NCBI GenBank assembly: GCA_029532415.1 | Contig: JAQOTA010000052.1 | Location: 2,418,001-2,482,000, forward strand | Reading direction: 5' to 3' | DNA length: 64,000 bases | From: Marasmius tenuissimus | Lineage: Eukaryota > Basidiomycota > Agaricomycetes > Agaricales > Marasmiaceae | Part shown: positions 38,267 to 48,871 of the stretch, one piece after another | Layout: every line of letters starts with the position of its first letter | Numbering within the stretch: the stretch's first letter is position 1 | Notes under the pieces: generated by a model | What the model saw: the letters and a program-made list of their open reading frames with translations, nothing else | The model's database searches: none | Told to the model about the DNA's origin: nothing | Translations under genes and position numbers: made by a program

Positions 38267-40191
38267 TCACGACCACACTTCTCGAGCAGCACTGTGTCCG
38301 CACCCATCTGAGTGTAAAGAGGACTCAGCCGCGTCGTTCCCAGCAAGACAAAGTACAGGCGCCTTCCCGCAAACACTCTGACCAGACAAATCGACATCGA
38401 AATCTTCCGCTTGCTGGACATCTACCAGCCCGTCAAAACCCTCTTCTGTATCTCCAAAAGCTTCGTCATCGTCTGTGCCCCGACCAAGCTTCAGTTCGTC
38501 GACTTGAGCGAACCGCACCGTGCGTACAATCCCGTTTCGCCAACTGGTTCGCATGAGTTGTCGCCGACGTACAAGCTGAGAGATCCCTTCTGCCCAGCCT
38601 TCTTCCCATTTCAATTGAATGGTCTGGATAAGAGCATCACGCGCTGCAGTGTCGTGGGCGGCAGGATGAAAAGATGGTGGAACCATATCGGTAGAGAACG
38701 AACGTAACGTCGGTAATGAGGGTAGAATCCTGATCCGTTTCGAGCTCGATATAGGAACAGGAGTCGTACCTCCGGGCCCTCGAGGTGTCCCCAGTCGACC
38801 TTTCTTCAAGTCGATTGGGGGAGGAGCCGGAGCGTTGTCTTCTTTCCTCAACGATATCGTCGCGGTCGCCAACCCCTTTCTGCCCTTCCTGGCCTTCTTC
38901 TCTCGCGTCCTAACGTTTGTCGATGCAGCACCGGTGTCGACCTGACCCGACTCGTGCTCCCTCAGCCGTTCAAGCCACTGGTCCACCTTTTTCTGTCGTT
39001 CCTGTGCTTTGACCGCTCCCGCCAAAGCAAACGATTTCGCCAACGCTGCCCATTCACCACCATCGTTCCTGACGGCAAGCTCGCCGGGTAAGAGCGAAGA
39101 TTTGTCCAGAGTGAGATGTTCTATCGAGGGGTACTTCGCCAAGATAGTCGGGATAGATGAAGCGGGTATAGATGAAGTCGAGATATCAAGTAACTTGAGA
39201 TACGGTGCTGCTGAGAGGTTCGCCGTTTCGTGAGTGTACATTTGTCTGATCCGTTCGGCCTCCTCTTCAGAATCCGAGTCATCTCTACGTGAAGGACCGA
39301 ACGAAGGTGGATTAGGCGGAGGTGGATGAGTGAATGAACGCGTTGTGTTCCTGGATGGTAGACGGAACCGTAGCGATATGAGAGATGAGCGTATAGTAGG
39401 AGATCGAAGGAGGATGGGCAAGGCTGGGTCGACCTGGAAAAAGACAATGGGTTGAGCGAAACCCAGCTCGTTTCGTCGAGTTATCGTGCCAGTTTTGGTG
39501 TCTTGTTCCTCGAAGGGATCTTGGGCGATTGAAAGTGTTGGAAGGCTGCTCCGAGGCCATCGAGAAAGGGCGTACAGAGTACTATCGAAGTAAGATCCCT
39601 GTATGAAGAAAACAGTGATGGTTTGGGGATATTAGACTTTGAATTGCTCTACCTCGAGAAATTTGTGATACGTAGCCTTCTCTACGCTGTTCAGGAGTAT
39701 GAGTAGGTATTGAAGGTAAAGAAAATACAGGTCACGTACTATGGCTTGAACCGTAGGGATAGCTTTCTCAACTCTCCTAGACAGACCAGGTACCGAGCAC
39801 CCTTTTTCGTCCTCGATACGTCGAGAAGCTCCTCCAGATGCTGAGGAGCGAAATTCAAGGGTCCAATCCATAACGATAGTGACTCAAGATTCGGCAACAA
39901 ATGTACAACGTCCAGCAAAACCTCTGCATCGACATTCCAAGATTCTAAAGAGAATGTCCTAACCAGAAACGGGGCATTCTCTTCCTCGGGAGATCGACGT
40001 AGGCGAAGGTAGAATTGAGTGAGCTGCGTGGGATCCTTGATGCGCACGTTATGGAATAGGCTTCCTTGCGGTATTGGTGAATGAGGAAGGGCTCTCGTCA
40101 ATGATAGAACATTTTGACCGATTTGTTTTGCAGGGAAATGGGAGATTATGGATGCATACAGTTCTGGAGGAAGATTTGCCAGATACATCAT
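38267..40191 (-). CDS. F-box/LRR-like protein
   Basis: Three exons (40191-39740, 39686-39653, 39598-38267) encode 605 residues; exon 2 is a 34-nt micro-exon and is required to keep the frame. The start MMYLANLPPELYASIISHFP is an F-box-like helix pair. LRR-like segments follow (LLPNLESLSLWIGPLNF, LGELRKLSLRFKPYVEKA, YPSIEHLTLDKSSLLPG), then an Arg/Ser/Asp-rich linker and a C-terminal part with KWEEGWAEGISQLVRRR and an acidic end. F-box proteins select substrates for SCF ubiquitin ligases, and basidiomycetes have hundreds of lineage-specific ones. The last 35 residues are less protein-like, so a missed 3' intron is possible. The Mug135-like gene lies 61 bases upstream on the same strand. Confidence 0.7.
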
Positions 40192-40252
40192 ATATGGGAG
40201 GTCAGAAGCGATGTCGGCATTTCCCGAATGACCTTCTCAGTATTCAACATAA

Positions 40253-41079
40253 TCAATCAACCTGAGTACCCAAGTACTTGTTTGCCGCATCCCTCCCAAT
40301 CCCAACAGTCCAGAAAAGACGCGCCACCTTTCTGTCGACGGACATATTCTCATCCCAGCCAGTAGCACCATAATATCCCTCAATATACCCACGAAGGATT
40401 TCTTGGGATGTCTCTGCGCGGAGTGCCAGGATGGCGTCAACGCTGTCGAGTCGAGGAAGCACAACATCGGTAGTCTAAAAGCATTCGGTGAGCAGAAAAC
40501 CATAGGAATGGGGTGTAACACAGACTCCTTGGAGGTGCGAAATTTTGACCTTGGCTCCCCATGGCGCTGTGCCATCAGGGAACGGGACTTCTACAACGTT
40601 GTTGTGGTGGGAGATTTTTTAACGTAGCTATATGCAAAGGGAGAGTTGGAAGAAGGTAACACAATGGTTAATCATAACTCACTCTTCGATCCTGTAAAGC
40701 GTGTTGGTCCTAAAGGCAATGATCTCAGTCTCGTTCTTCAAGGCCTTGATCCGTTCATCTATTCCCGCTAGCCTCCCGTCCATCTCTCCAGCAATTTTGT
40801 CCAGTCTTGCTTCCCCAGCCGCCTCTACGCCCGCTATCCGCCTTTCAATCTTGTCCTCGAGTTCCTTCATCGCAGCAGTAAACCACGGGGCTGGATTAAC
40901 GGAGAGGAAACACAGTCAGAATTGTTTGGAGGAACTTTGCGCAGCTTATACGTACGTGGCTCGTCGCCATTTAGTCCTTGTTGAACTTTCGCCGCAGAAT
41001 GATGTTGCATGATCTTCAGCGTGTTGGGCAAGGCGACCTCTTCTTTATAGCGGTCGACGATCGTGAACGTTTCTAACAA
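40253..41079 (-). CDS. Mug135-like protein, frame break between exons 2 and 3
   Basis: Exon 1 41079-40956, exon 2 40890-40683, then exon 3 (about 40590-40526) and exon 4 (about 40475-40253). Exons 1-2 give a coiled coil (MKELEDKIERRIAGVEAAGE) and NTLYRIEE; exons 3-4 give VPFPDGTAPWGAKV, LPRLDSVDAILALR and LRGYIEGYYG. Basidiomycete proteins with the Mug135-like C-terminal domain show this order (RTNTLYRIEEVPFPDG.PPW..LPPL.S...I..L). With the only GT donor (40682) and the best AG acceptor (40591) the frame is off by one base, and the predicted product would stop after a few codons. This is either a real frameshift, unusual splicing or a sequence error. Function is unknown (named after a fission yeast meiotic gene). 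Confidence 0.65.
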
Positions 41080-41508
41080 GTTCGACGCGTGGGGCGCTCG
41101 AGCTTAAAAGGTCTGAAGATCTGATGTCTCAGTCTCACTCCTTGTCGACTCCTATTTTAGATGGTTAACTGATAAACATGTATAAAGGCTACTTATTGAT
41201 ACAACTGCAGGCCAAAATAATTACGCTACGAACATATTGTACGGGGGGAAGTGTCCATGAGAGTATGTTTTATGCAACCGAAGAAAAAGGGGCAGGGAGG
41301 ATGTCGAAGGATTGAATATTATAGTTGAAGACCGAGCTCAAATGCCAAGTGTGATGGAGATGATCGTGTCCCCTCACCACGTTCGTATCAACTGAGGTTA
41401 TAAGTCCATTGACGCGTGCGCAGACATCCTCCCTCCGATTGCAGAGATGCAAGTCGGTTGTGCGGTCTATGCGCGTATCTGCTCGCAATAGAATCGATTA
41501 GGCAGGGA
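41080..41508. other. Intergenic
   Basis: Promoter of the Mug135-like gene and 3' flank of the decayed oxygenase-like gene (both minus strand). No gene was seen. Confidence 0.5.
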
Positions 41509-44500
41509 TCATTGGACACGCGCCCTTTTGACTTGTTCGTCATTTGAGTCTGATGCCGGCCTCTTCAATGAAGGGTTTCCAGAGCTAACCGCCGGAGGCA
41601 CAGTTGTCCCGGCGATGGCTCCTTCGACCCATTCGTAGTCGGGACCCAAAATCCGTTTTCGTTGCTCCACATCACCCAATAGTCTCAGAAGCCTCTTTCC
41701 CTCGTCTTGGGTGGCGACCCATTGCCCTAGTGCGACCAAGTGGGGTGGTTTATCGATCTGAACCGGAACGTATGAGACTTTCCAAGCCCAGTGAGAGAGG
41801 GAGAAAGGAACGAAATACCTGAAGTTGCATCCCTCTTCCCTTCTTTCCCTGACTCGTCGTCCACCCAACACCCCAAATCTGGGCCGTTGCAAGTCGAGAA
41901 GAGAGGTGTGACCTCGTCTTGTCGTCGGCAGATATACGTACTCGCTGGTTCGGTCCATTGAAGAAGGGGACCAGATATTTGTTGCAAGGATTGCACCCGC
42001 AGCCGATGGTCTTTAAATCGACAGGACATGCAGGCTTCGGACCCAACACATGACGCGTAAATCGCCTCACGACCTCACACGCAAAATCAGAAAAGGGTCG
42101 AGAGGCTATCGAGACTCCGGAGTTATAGGTCTTATATCGAAGGATGTTCGGTAATGCGTCGAGGATTGGAACGAGCAGTCCCTTGACGAAATTGAAGGCG
42201 TGAGATTGATTGAGGATGAACAAGGTAACCGGTTAAAATGGAGATAACTTCGGAATGGGTACGGATCGAGAAGCAAAATTGTATGATCTGTAATGCCTGT
42301 TTGCTACCCATGACGCCCCAAGTCGTGGGCGTGAAGGAGGAGTGAGGGCCTAATGCAGAAAGACAGAGGTCTAGCGTGGCTTGAAATTTCGGTGCAAAAT
42401 CCAGAGATTTCGCTGCTTCGTCCCTGTAGGTATCAGAGACCCATTTCCCCAGGCTTTCGATGGTGGCTGTTGGCATCGTTCTCAGTATCCTATACTCCAA
42501 TCTGAATGCGAGCCATCCAAAGCATGTTGAGCATACGTTCCTCGATGTTAATGACAGGACTTACTGTTGCTGGAAAACCCCTAAAGGGTCATCGAGATAT
42601 CGGAGAGCAGTGGTAAAGTCCTTATTCTGCGGAGAGCACCGAGGAAGCAGAAATCCGACGGCGTGTTCGAAGAAGCTTTTTAACGAGGCTCGACGCTGAG
42701 GATGTCTCGAAACGAAGTCATCCAATTGTCGCAGAAGAAGTGAATAGTAATGTGGAATCGAGATTTCTCCTTATCGTTTTACATGTTCGGACCTCTCGTC
42801 CCACATTCGTTGGAAGAGGGTCGAGGTCACTGGGAAGGCGTCACATTTGGCACACAGTTCGACAAAAGGAATAACTTTGTCCAATGCGGCTTTATAGTGT
42901 TCATCGAGGGGACCGGTCCAACATGACCCAGTGTAGTCAGTTGGAAGAGGTTGCATAGTAGTCGCAATCTTCAAGAGGCTGTCGTCGATGATAGAGGGTA
43001 GCAAAGCTTTGTCAAAGGGAGAGGGGGCTGCGCCTTGACCAATATCATGGAGGCGAGAGAGAGGAGCGACGTCCATAGTTTGATGTCCGAAGGCTGGACG
43101 GAATGTACCTTTGGGAGGAATCTGGAGGTAATATGATTGGATAAGGGAGAAAGCACTGTAACAGATGAAAACCTACTTCGTTCGAAGGGTATCGATGGGA
43201 TCCTCCTGCGATTTGATGAATTCGAAAGCCCAGTCGACCTCATTTGAAGGAAGCTGCCGCAGTGTGTTCAAGATCACGTCTGGTTGAGTCCTACACCATT
43301 CAACGAGAGCATGATCGCAGGGCGTAGCAGAGGCCACCATCTTTTCGACCAGTCGACCTCGCTGCTCGTTCGTTTGATTGTCCAACACCACCTGTGTATA
43401 CCTAACGGTTTCACATCAGTAAGATAGCAAAGCCAGAGGGAAGACGAAAGTCTGGCACTCACAAGTCTTCTATATCTGCCCCTCTGAATGTTCGTGACGC
43501 GTTCACGAGTCCGTCAATGCCTACAAAAGAAATGGTGCGACTGAGGCCACAGGCAAGAAGGAGACGGCGGAAAAGCGAGATGTCGTTCCAACGCTCTGCG
43601 CTTCGACGAACGCAACAGACGACGCGCTCCATTTCCGCAGTACTGACGTAAACCTTTTCCGCCCTCGTCGTGACCCAATCCACTAGCCGGTTGGCCAGCC
43701 AGCCCTCCTTCTTAACGGGGTGATTCGAGGTAGACACGCTGAGCACCTGACAACCGTACTCTCGTATATCGGCAGGTTCAAACCCCAAGTCAATTTGCGA
43801 GGGAGAGACGATGATAACCTTTCTCTTCCATTCTGTACGTTCAGAGAAAAGGTATGAGAGATCGGGTCGTCAAGATAAGAGACAGACGTACCCCAAGTCA
43901 AGTATCCGGTCTGGCGTAGAAATAAATAGCGAATAAGCATTGGATCCTCCGTAATAAACTCGAGACTTACACTTCTATCCTCCTTCTCGAACTTTATCGT
44001 CCTCTCGCGGTCAAGAATATCACCGTTGACACAGTACCGTTCACGGTCACTGTCTTCGAGATTTCAATCCCACATGCCTTCATGGGCATCCCGTTGAGTT
44101 CAAACACTTCAGATATATAGATACCGCCATTCCTGTTGTCTTCGTCCATCTCAAGAACTTCGGGGCCAATTTCGTCGTCCGAGTCTTCCGAAAACGAATC
44201 GCAGTCGCAGTCGTGCTGTTTCTCTCTACGTTTTTTCAGCGTCGTAGTACCATCGATCGTATAGGCCAACTCTCCTAAGTGCAAGTCGAAATCGTAGGCT
44301 TTGGCTAATGGGCTACATACCTGTGATAGCAGGAGCCTGTCGCATCGCTGGAGACTCCCGGCGGTGAAGGGAACGGGGGACGATGAGTACTCGTATTTCA
44401 ACATCAGCAAGAGAAATTTGTGCGTATCCCTCTCCTCGCCGTCCCAATCCTCCAAGTCATATCCATAGTCCTCGAACAGAGCCTCCCTCCACGAGTGAAA

Positions 44501-45531
44501 AGCGAGACGTAGACGTTTAGATGCTTCATCGAGTCGAGGAAGGCGAGGGATTTGGAAGCCTTTGTGGCAGGTAAGTTCGAAATGGAGGCACGCGAGATAT
44601 CCGGATTCGATGGGACCGAGATTCTGAGTAACATTGGAATACGCGCCGACGACGATAGTTGATACCTCGTTTGGTCTGACAGTTGAAAATGATTTGCTTT
44701 CCCCGTTGTATGTGCATTGAATCCTACCGCCCATGAACTGGGATGGAAGAATGATTAAGAGCTCGGCGTACTGACGCGATTCTTCGTGAGGTCTACCACC
44801 AAGCTTAGGCAACACCAACGAGTAGCGATTGTCAAGTACTACATACCTCGTGGACAGTACTCTGCTCCTAGACGACGAAAAGCATGACTAATTTCGTTGG
44901 AGGGCAAAAGAGCGGGGAACATACTCGGAATGCGGGGCGAAGATTGACAGATACTTGAGTCGTTCATGCGAGGCGTTCCTTCGTATCGACGCGTCCAATT
45001 TACTGTGCAGACCTTCGATTACGTTTTCCTTGAGACAGGCGTGTCAAAGTAGGTTCGAACATTGTATCTGAGAGCGAAAACACGTCAAAGGTGAGAAAAT
45101 ATGCGCCAAAAACACGTCGAGGAACTCACGCGAGCACCCGGAAATCTCCAACAATTTTGCTCAGCATTGTGGGCAGTGTTGGTGTCCTTCATGATCATTT
45201 CCACTTGAACGGCGTTCACTGGCAGGCCTATGGGGCCAGGACCCTCCAGTTTGAGACCAGGATTGGGGGCATCTTGGTGAGTAACAGAGTGGGCAAACTC
45301 TCCATCGAACTCCAGATCATTGGCTATAGCTCGTTCGAATGCTTCCTGCCCCGGTGAAAGAGCATTGAGTTACCAACAATGATGTTTGGAGGTAAGACGC
45401 ACCTTTGCATCGCACTCTGTCCCTGCAGTCTGGTCTGAAAAATTCAAATCCTCGTTGTCACTATCAATATCCAAGCCCTTGTAGTTGTTTCAGTCTTCTA
45501 TTTCCAGAATCTCGCGGCTTGAGAGTTGCAT
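41509..45531 (-). pseudogene. Decayed large 2OG-Fe(II)-oxygenase-like protein gene
   Basis: About ten exons of a large basidiomycete-specific protein. Order of recognisable parts: acidic start (DIDSDNEDLNFSD), FAHSVTHQDAPNPGLKLEGP (family: ..D.P.PGL.I.G.G.IGLPL), the double-stranded beta-helix region RPHEESRQYAELLIILPSQF and IESGYLACLHFEL, then helical C-terminal regions (RKVIIVSPSQIDLGFEP, QQRGRLVEKMVA, RYLDDPLGVFQQQ, IGCGCNPCNKYLVPF, GDVEQRKRILGPDYEW). The oxygenase core has lost its chemistry: PHQD is PHEE, the distal iron His is Gln (VTQNLG for a KHEV-type site) and the 2OG-binding Arg of SGYR is Leu. In-frame TGA (45490-45492) and TAA (42771-42773) interrupt conserved coding. If expressed at all it would be a truncated pseudoenzyme. 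Confidence 0.7.
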
Positions 45532-46307
45532 GATCGCGTCCTGGCTACGTATGTCGCGTCGAATCGCCAACGTAAGAGAGAGTATAAGGAAGAGAGTGAA
45601 ATAATCTGTTGGAATTTAAGTCCAAGCCCGTGGCCCGGGCCCGAGCACTGTTCAGGAATGGTTCACTGCTTCCATTGTCCAGTCAATGATTGTTCTCCAA
45701 AATGAACAATGAAATAGATCTTGTTGCACCATTTGTCCTTTCCGAGCTCGGAGTCAACGCACTGAACTAAGCCTTAGCCATGGTCTTAGTGAAGCAAATC
45801 GAAGCTACCGTTTCCGAGCATACGCCCAATAAGATGGTTCTGGGAGTATGAAGAAGTCGAAACATCCTAGGATTCCACAACTGATGTGAATGGTGCAAAC
45901 ATAAAGCAAGGGTTCCATGAATGAGTTGGTAACTTGTAAGTACACCAGAAGTGGAACCTCGAAGCGCCTCGAAGGCACTTAGTCCACTACGCCAAAGCGT
46001 CGGCATCGCGTAGCATACACGCGACAGCCACGTGGTGACAAACCACTCGCTGCGCGTGATCTCACTGTTCATAACAGGATCCCTTTGGCGTGAGGCTTTT
46101 GTTCTCATCTCCGCCGTTTGAAAAGGATCTTCGTCGTGGTCAACTTCAACAACGAAATATGCGGAGGATTAGGGAGTTCTTCGTTCATATGAATTTGTTC
46201 TATTTGCCCGAATGTTCGTATTCACGCGATAGGAGCACCGTATCTGCCACTGACGTACGCGAGTTTTACCGCTCATCGTTTCCTTATCGGAGACGGGCGT
46301 AGAAGTT
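45532..46307. other. Intergenic
   Basis: A minus-strand ATG frame of 113 codons (45767-46108) has no domain and unusual composition; it was not accepted. Confidence 0.4.
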
Positions 46308-46758
46308 TTACTTGCACATTTGCCTACGGTAGTACTTGTGGCGATTTGGTGCTTCACTCGCTGAACTATCGTCTTTTATCTCTGCAATTCAATAGGGCTA
46401 ATAACTCGTACTTACGATGCTGGTCACTCAACGTCCGTTTCGCCTCCGACATTGTAGGGAGCACCCTCTTGGCTTTTGAGGGGGGAAATCGTCTGAGATT
46501 CAGAACCGCGAGGGAGAAGGTCTTCGGAATCGTCGGTACAAAGGTACTAGTAGGGGGCTGATTGTGTCCCGATAAATCATTGACGTGTGCGCTCGAGTAA
46601 TAGGAACGAAAACGCTTCTCTGGAAAATGTGCTCGTGCCTTCCTTGCTGCTTCAATATTTGTACTAGCTACGGGGTCTACTACTGAGTGCTGAGCTATGG
46701 AATTTGGGACTGGCTCTGTACGTGCATGACGCTCTGAGATTTGGAGCTGCTGCGTCAT
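46308..46758 (-). CDS. Hypothetical basic protein
   Basis: A frame starting MTQQLQISERHARTEPVPNS, rich in Ser, Arg and Lys (ARKARAHFPEKRFRSYYSS, PTMSEAKRTLSDQH), can be spliced by a GTAAGT donor near 46414 and an AATTGCAG acceptor near 46381 to the end IKDDSSASEAPNRHKYYRRQ and MCK. The result is about 140 residues with no recognised domain, signal peptide or membrane segment. Splice sites are good but nothing else supports it, so it may be spurious. Confidence 0.35.
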
Positions 46759-46815
46759 GCAGATACTCCTGACTTGGGAAGGCCAGCGGTAGAACTACTG
46801 GTCAGTTCTATATCC

Positions 46816-46849
46816 GTCAACGTTCAACGTTCAACGTTCAACGTTCGAC
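46816..46849. repeat. Short tandem repeat of GTTCAAC
   Basis: About five consecutive copies of a 7-base unit GTTCAAC, the first and last imperfect. It lies in non-coding DNA 0.5 kb upstream of the triblock secreted-protein gene. Confidence 0.85.
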
Positions 46850-47256
46850 ATCGATGTTCGCTCCGAATCGGACTTGAACTTGATCCAGTTCAACTGAAAG
46901 GTCTCTCAAGTCTGAGTCTGACATTTGATTCAACCGCAGTTCATGTTTCTGCTCCTTACTTTTTACCAATTTAGAGTCGACGTTCTTCCGACCAATTCGT
47001 ATCGCAGGCAGGGTGCAAGGAGAAGCACCCAGCAGCAAGTTGGAAGCTGGGATCTAAACATTCTATGGCAGTCAAGAGATATCGCCCTGTCCTTACTTTT
47101 GCTAGATATCAAATGCATAAACTTGAAGGGGCGATTGTGAGAGGATTAGCCGGCGTTGGCACCCCTGATTTTCGACGAAGTAAGTCAGTGTCATAGAAGG
47201 GGAATATGGCTCCTCCGAATCGCGAATATGGACGGGCTGGGGGGCACCAAAAATCG

Positions 47257-47264
47257 TATATAAA
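47257..47264 (+). promoter_or_regulatory. TATA box of the triblock secreted-protein gene
   Basis: TATATAAA lies about 82 bases before the ATG at 47346. The leader between them is C/T-rich (TCTAATTTTCTTTCTACCCA), as is common before highly expressed fungal genes. Confidence 0.6.
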
Positions 47265-47345
47265 CTGTGCTTCAATCTCTGTAAGTTCTCCAGATCACAG
47301 CCGAGGTCTAATTTTCTTTCTACCCACCCACCGAGCTCCACTACG

Positions 47346-48074
47346 ATGAACTTCTTCCTCGCTCTTACTCTCGTGCTTCCAGCTGTCCTTGCCTCTCCTC
47401 TCCTTGGAGGCGGCCTTGGAGCTAATATTGGTGCTGGTACTGGTCTCGGTGTCGGCGCTGGTGTCCGTGTTGGGGCCGGTGTTGATGCCGGTGTTGATGC
47501 CGGTTCCGGTGTCGGTGTCGGTGTTGGCGTCGGTGCCGGTGTTGGCGCTGGTGCCGGTGTTGCTGCCGGTGTCGGACTTGGCCTCGGGAATGGCCACCAG
47601 TCCCCAGACGACTGCGACGATTCTACCACGACCGCCACAAACCACTACACTTCCCCAACATGGACGATCCCTAACCCTACCACCATCGTCACCTATACCA
47701 CCCCAACCTGGACCACACCCACACACACCACGGAAGATTGCGACGAGACAACCACGACGACGGATCACCACACCACGTGGACGCCTACCACCACTTGGAC
47801 ACCTACCACCACGACGTATTGGACTCCTACTCCCACCACCAGTCCTTGTGATGACGATTATGACCATCCGACGACAGCACTGGCCGCCGGTGCTGGTTTC
47901 GGTGTCGGCGCTGGCGTTGGCGTTGGCGGAGGAAATGGTGGTGGCGCTGGTGTCAGTGTCAACACCGGGATGAATGCAGGTGCCGGTGCCGGTGTCGGTG
48001 TGAATGCTGGTGTGAAGGCAGGTGCCGGTGCCGGTGCCGGTCTTAATCTCGATGCCGGTGTCGGTTTGCTCTGA
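47346..48074 (+). CDS. Secreted Gly-rich / Thr-Pro-rich / Gly-rich triblock protein
   Basis: Single exon, 242 residues. Residues 1-16 are a signal peptide ([16 protein letters not shown]). Residues 17-80 are a Gly/Val/Ala repeat ([20 protein letters not shown] and similar). Residues 85-180 are Thr/Pro/Trp-rich and hydrophilic ([20 protein letters not shown]) with three Cys, each next to Asp (DDCDD, EDCDE, PCDDD). Residues 181-242 return to Gly-rich repeats ([18 protein letters not shown]) and end [10 protein letters not shown] with no GPI or membrane signal. The Thr block should be heavily O-mannosylated; the Gly blocks resemble elastin- or silk-like flexible segments. I do not recognise a family. 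It is probably a cell-wall, sheath or adhesive structural protein. Long antisense frames here are artefacts of the GC-rich repeat. Confidence 0.75.
   Translation: MNFFLALTLVLPAVLASPLLGGGLGANIGAGTGLGVGAGVRVGAGVDAGVDAGSGVGVGVGVGAGVGAGAGVAAGVGLGLGNGHQSPDDCDDSTTTATNHYTSPTWTIPNPTTIVTYTTPTWTTPTHTTEDCDETTTTTDHHTTWTPTTTWTPTTTTYWTPTPTTSPCDDDYDHPTTALAAGAGFGVGAGVGVGGGNGGGAGVSVNTGMNAGAGAGVGVNAGVKAGAGAGAGLNLDAGVGLL
47400..47592 (+). repeat. In-frame repeat encoding the first Gly block
   Basis: Imperfect 6- and 12-base units of the type GGTGTYGGYGCTGG, coding G-V/A-G-A/V. Variation is mostly at third positions, so the repeat is old or under selection for protein sequence. Confidence 0.8.
47882..48070 (+). 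repeat. In-frame repeat encoding the second Gly block
   Basis: Same kind of GGTGYCGGTGYY units as the first block, with NGGGAG and VNTGMNAG variants. Confidence 0.8.
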
Positions 48075-48871
48075 GAGAGCCTCTAGGATACGAAGTTCAA
48101 TGTGCCCAGCGGATCTAGGGAGAAATGGATGACGTTCGCTATTGGGTAAAGGAGTAGTTACGTTCCAGCTCCCAAAGGACTTTTTTGTCTGCTGTTTTCT
48201 CGTTTCTTTCTCTGTGACCGAACATTATATGTACTTGTACAAAAGAACATCTTCAAACCGTGTTGTAAACAAAATGTAAATTTCGTGGCCTTTGATAAAA
48301 AGTTTTTACCCTCCCAGTTCCCTCCAGCCGACTCGATCGACTGACCCTGGTCACCGCCGATACTAATGAAGCGATCTAGCACTGAGCCAAGAGGGAATCT
48401 ACCCTCATTCCTGAGTCTGGCTGAAACTTCTTCGTTGTGATTTTTCTAGGCTTTGCGGTCTCAAATAGAGCAATGAAAACGCCATATATACCCACAAGGT
48501 AGTCAGTGCAAGTCTTCGAAAGGAGGGATCTTGTGCCCCGGCCACCGCCGGCCACCCTATCGAATTCGGACCTACAGGGTCTCACATCGATAGAGCGCCA
48601 ATCTGTATCAACACCTCAGTACTTCAGTATTGCAAGCCAGGCCCCAAGATATCGCTCGATTGGTAACAGATCCATTAAGCGTACTCACGCAGACGACGAT
48701 TCTCAGAAGAGTATCGGCGAGAGGAAGGATGCACAAAATCAAAATTTGGGCACCCTTTGGGTAAATGAGTAGATCACATGCCTGAAAAATGTAGGTATCA
48801 TACAAACGTGTCGAGCGACACTGACTAAATAAGGTATCGTATCCACAGATTCCCCATAATAGACGAGGCAG
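48075..48871. other. Intergenic between convergent genes
   Basis: 3' flanks of the triblock gene and of DOP1. Short frames on both strands; nothing supported. Confidence 0.45.

Noticed and set aside
45767..46108. 113-codon minus-strand ATG frame
   Set aside because: No domain, unusual composition and no supporting splice or promoter features.
47102..47867. Long antisense open frames (178 and 190 codons) opposite the triblock gene
   Set aside because: They are produced by the GC-rich repeat pattern on the other strand, lack signal or domain, and contain low-complexity Pro-Thr or Gly-Arg runs mirroring the sense repeat.
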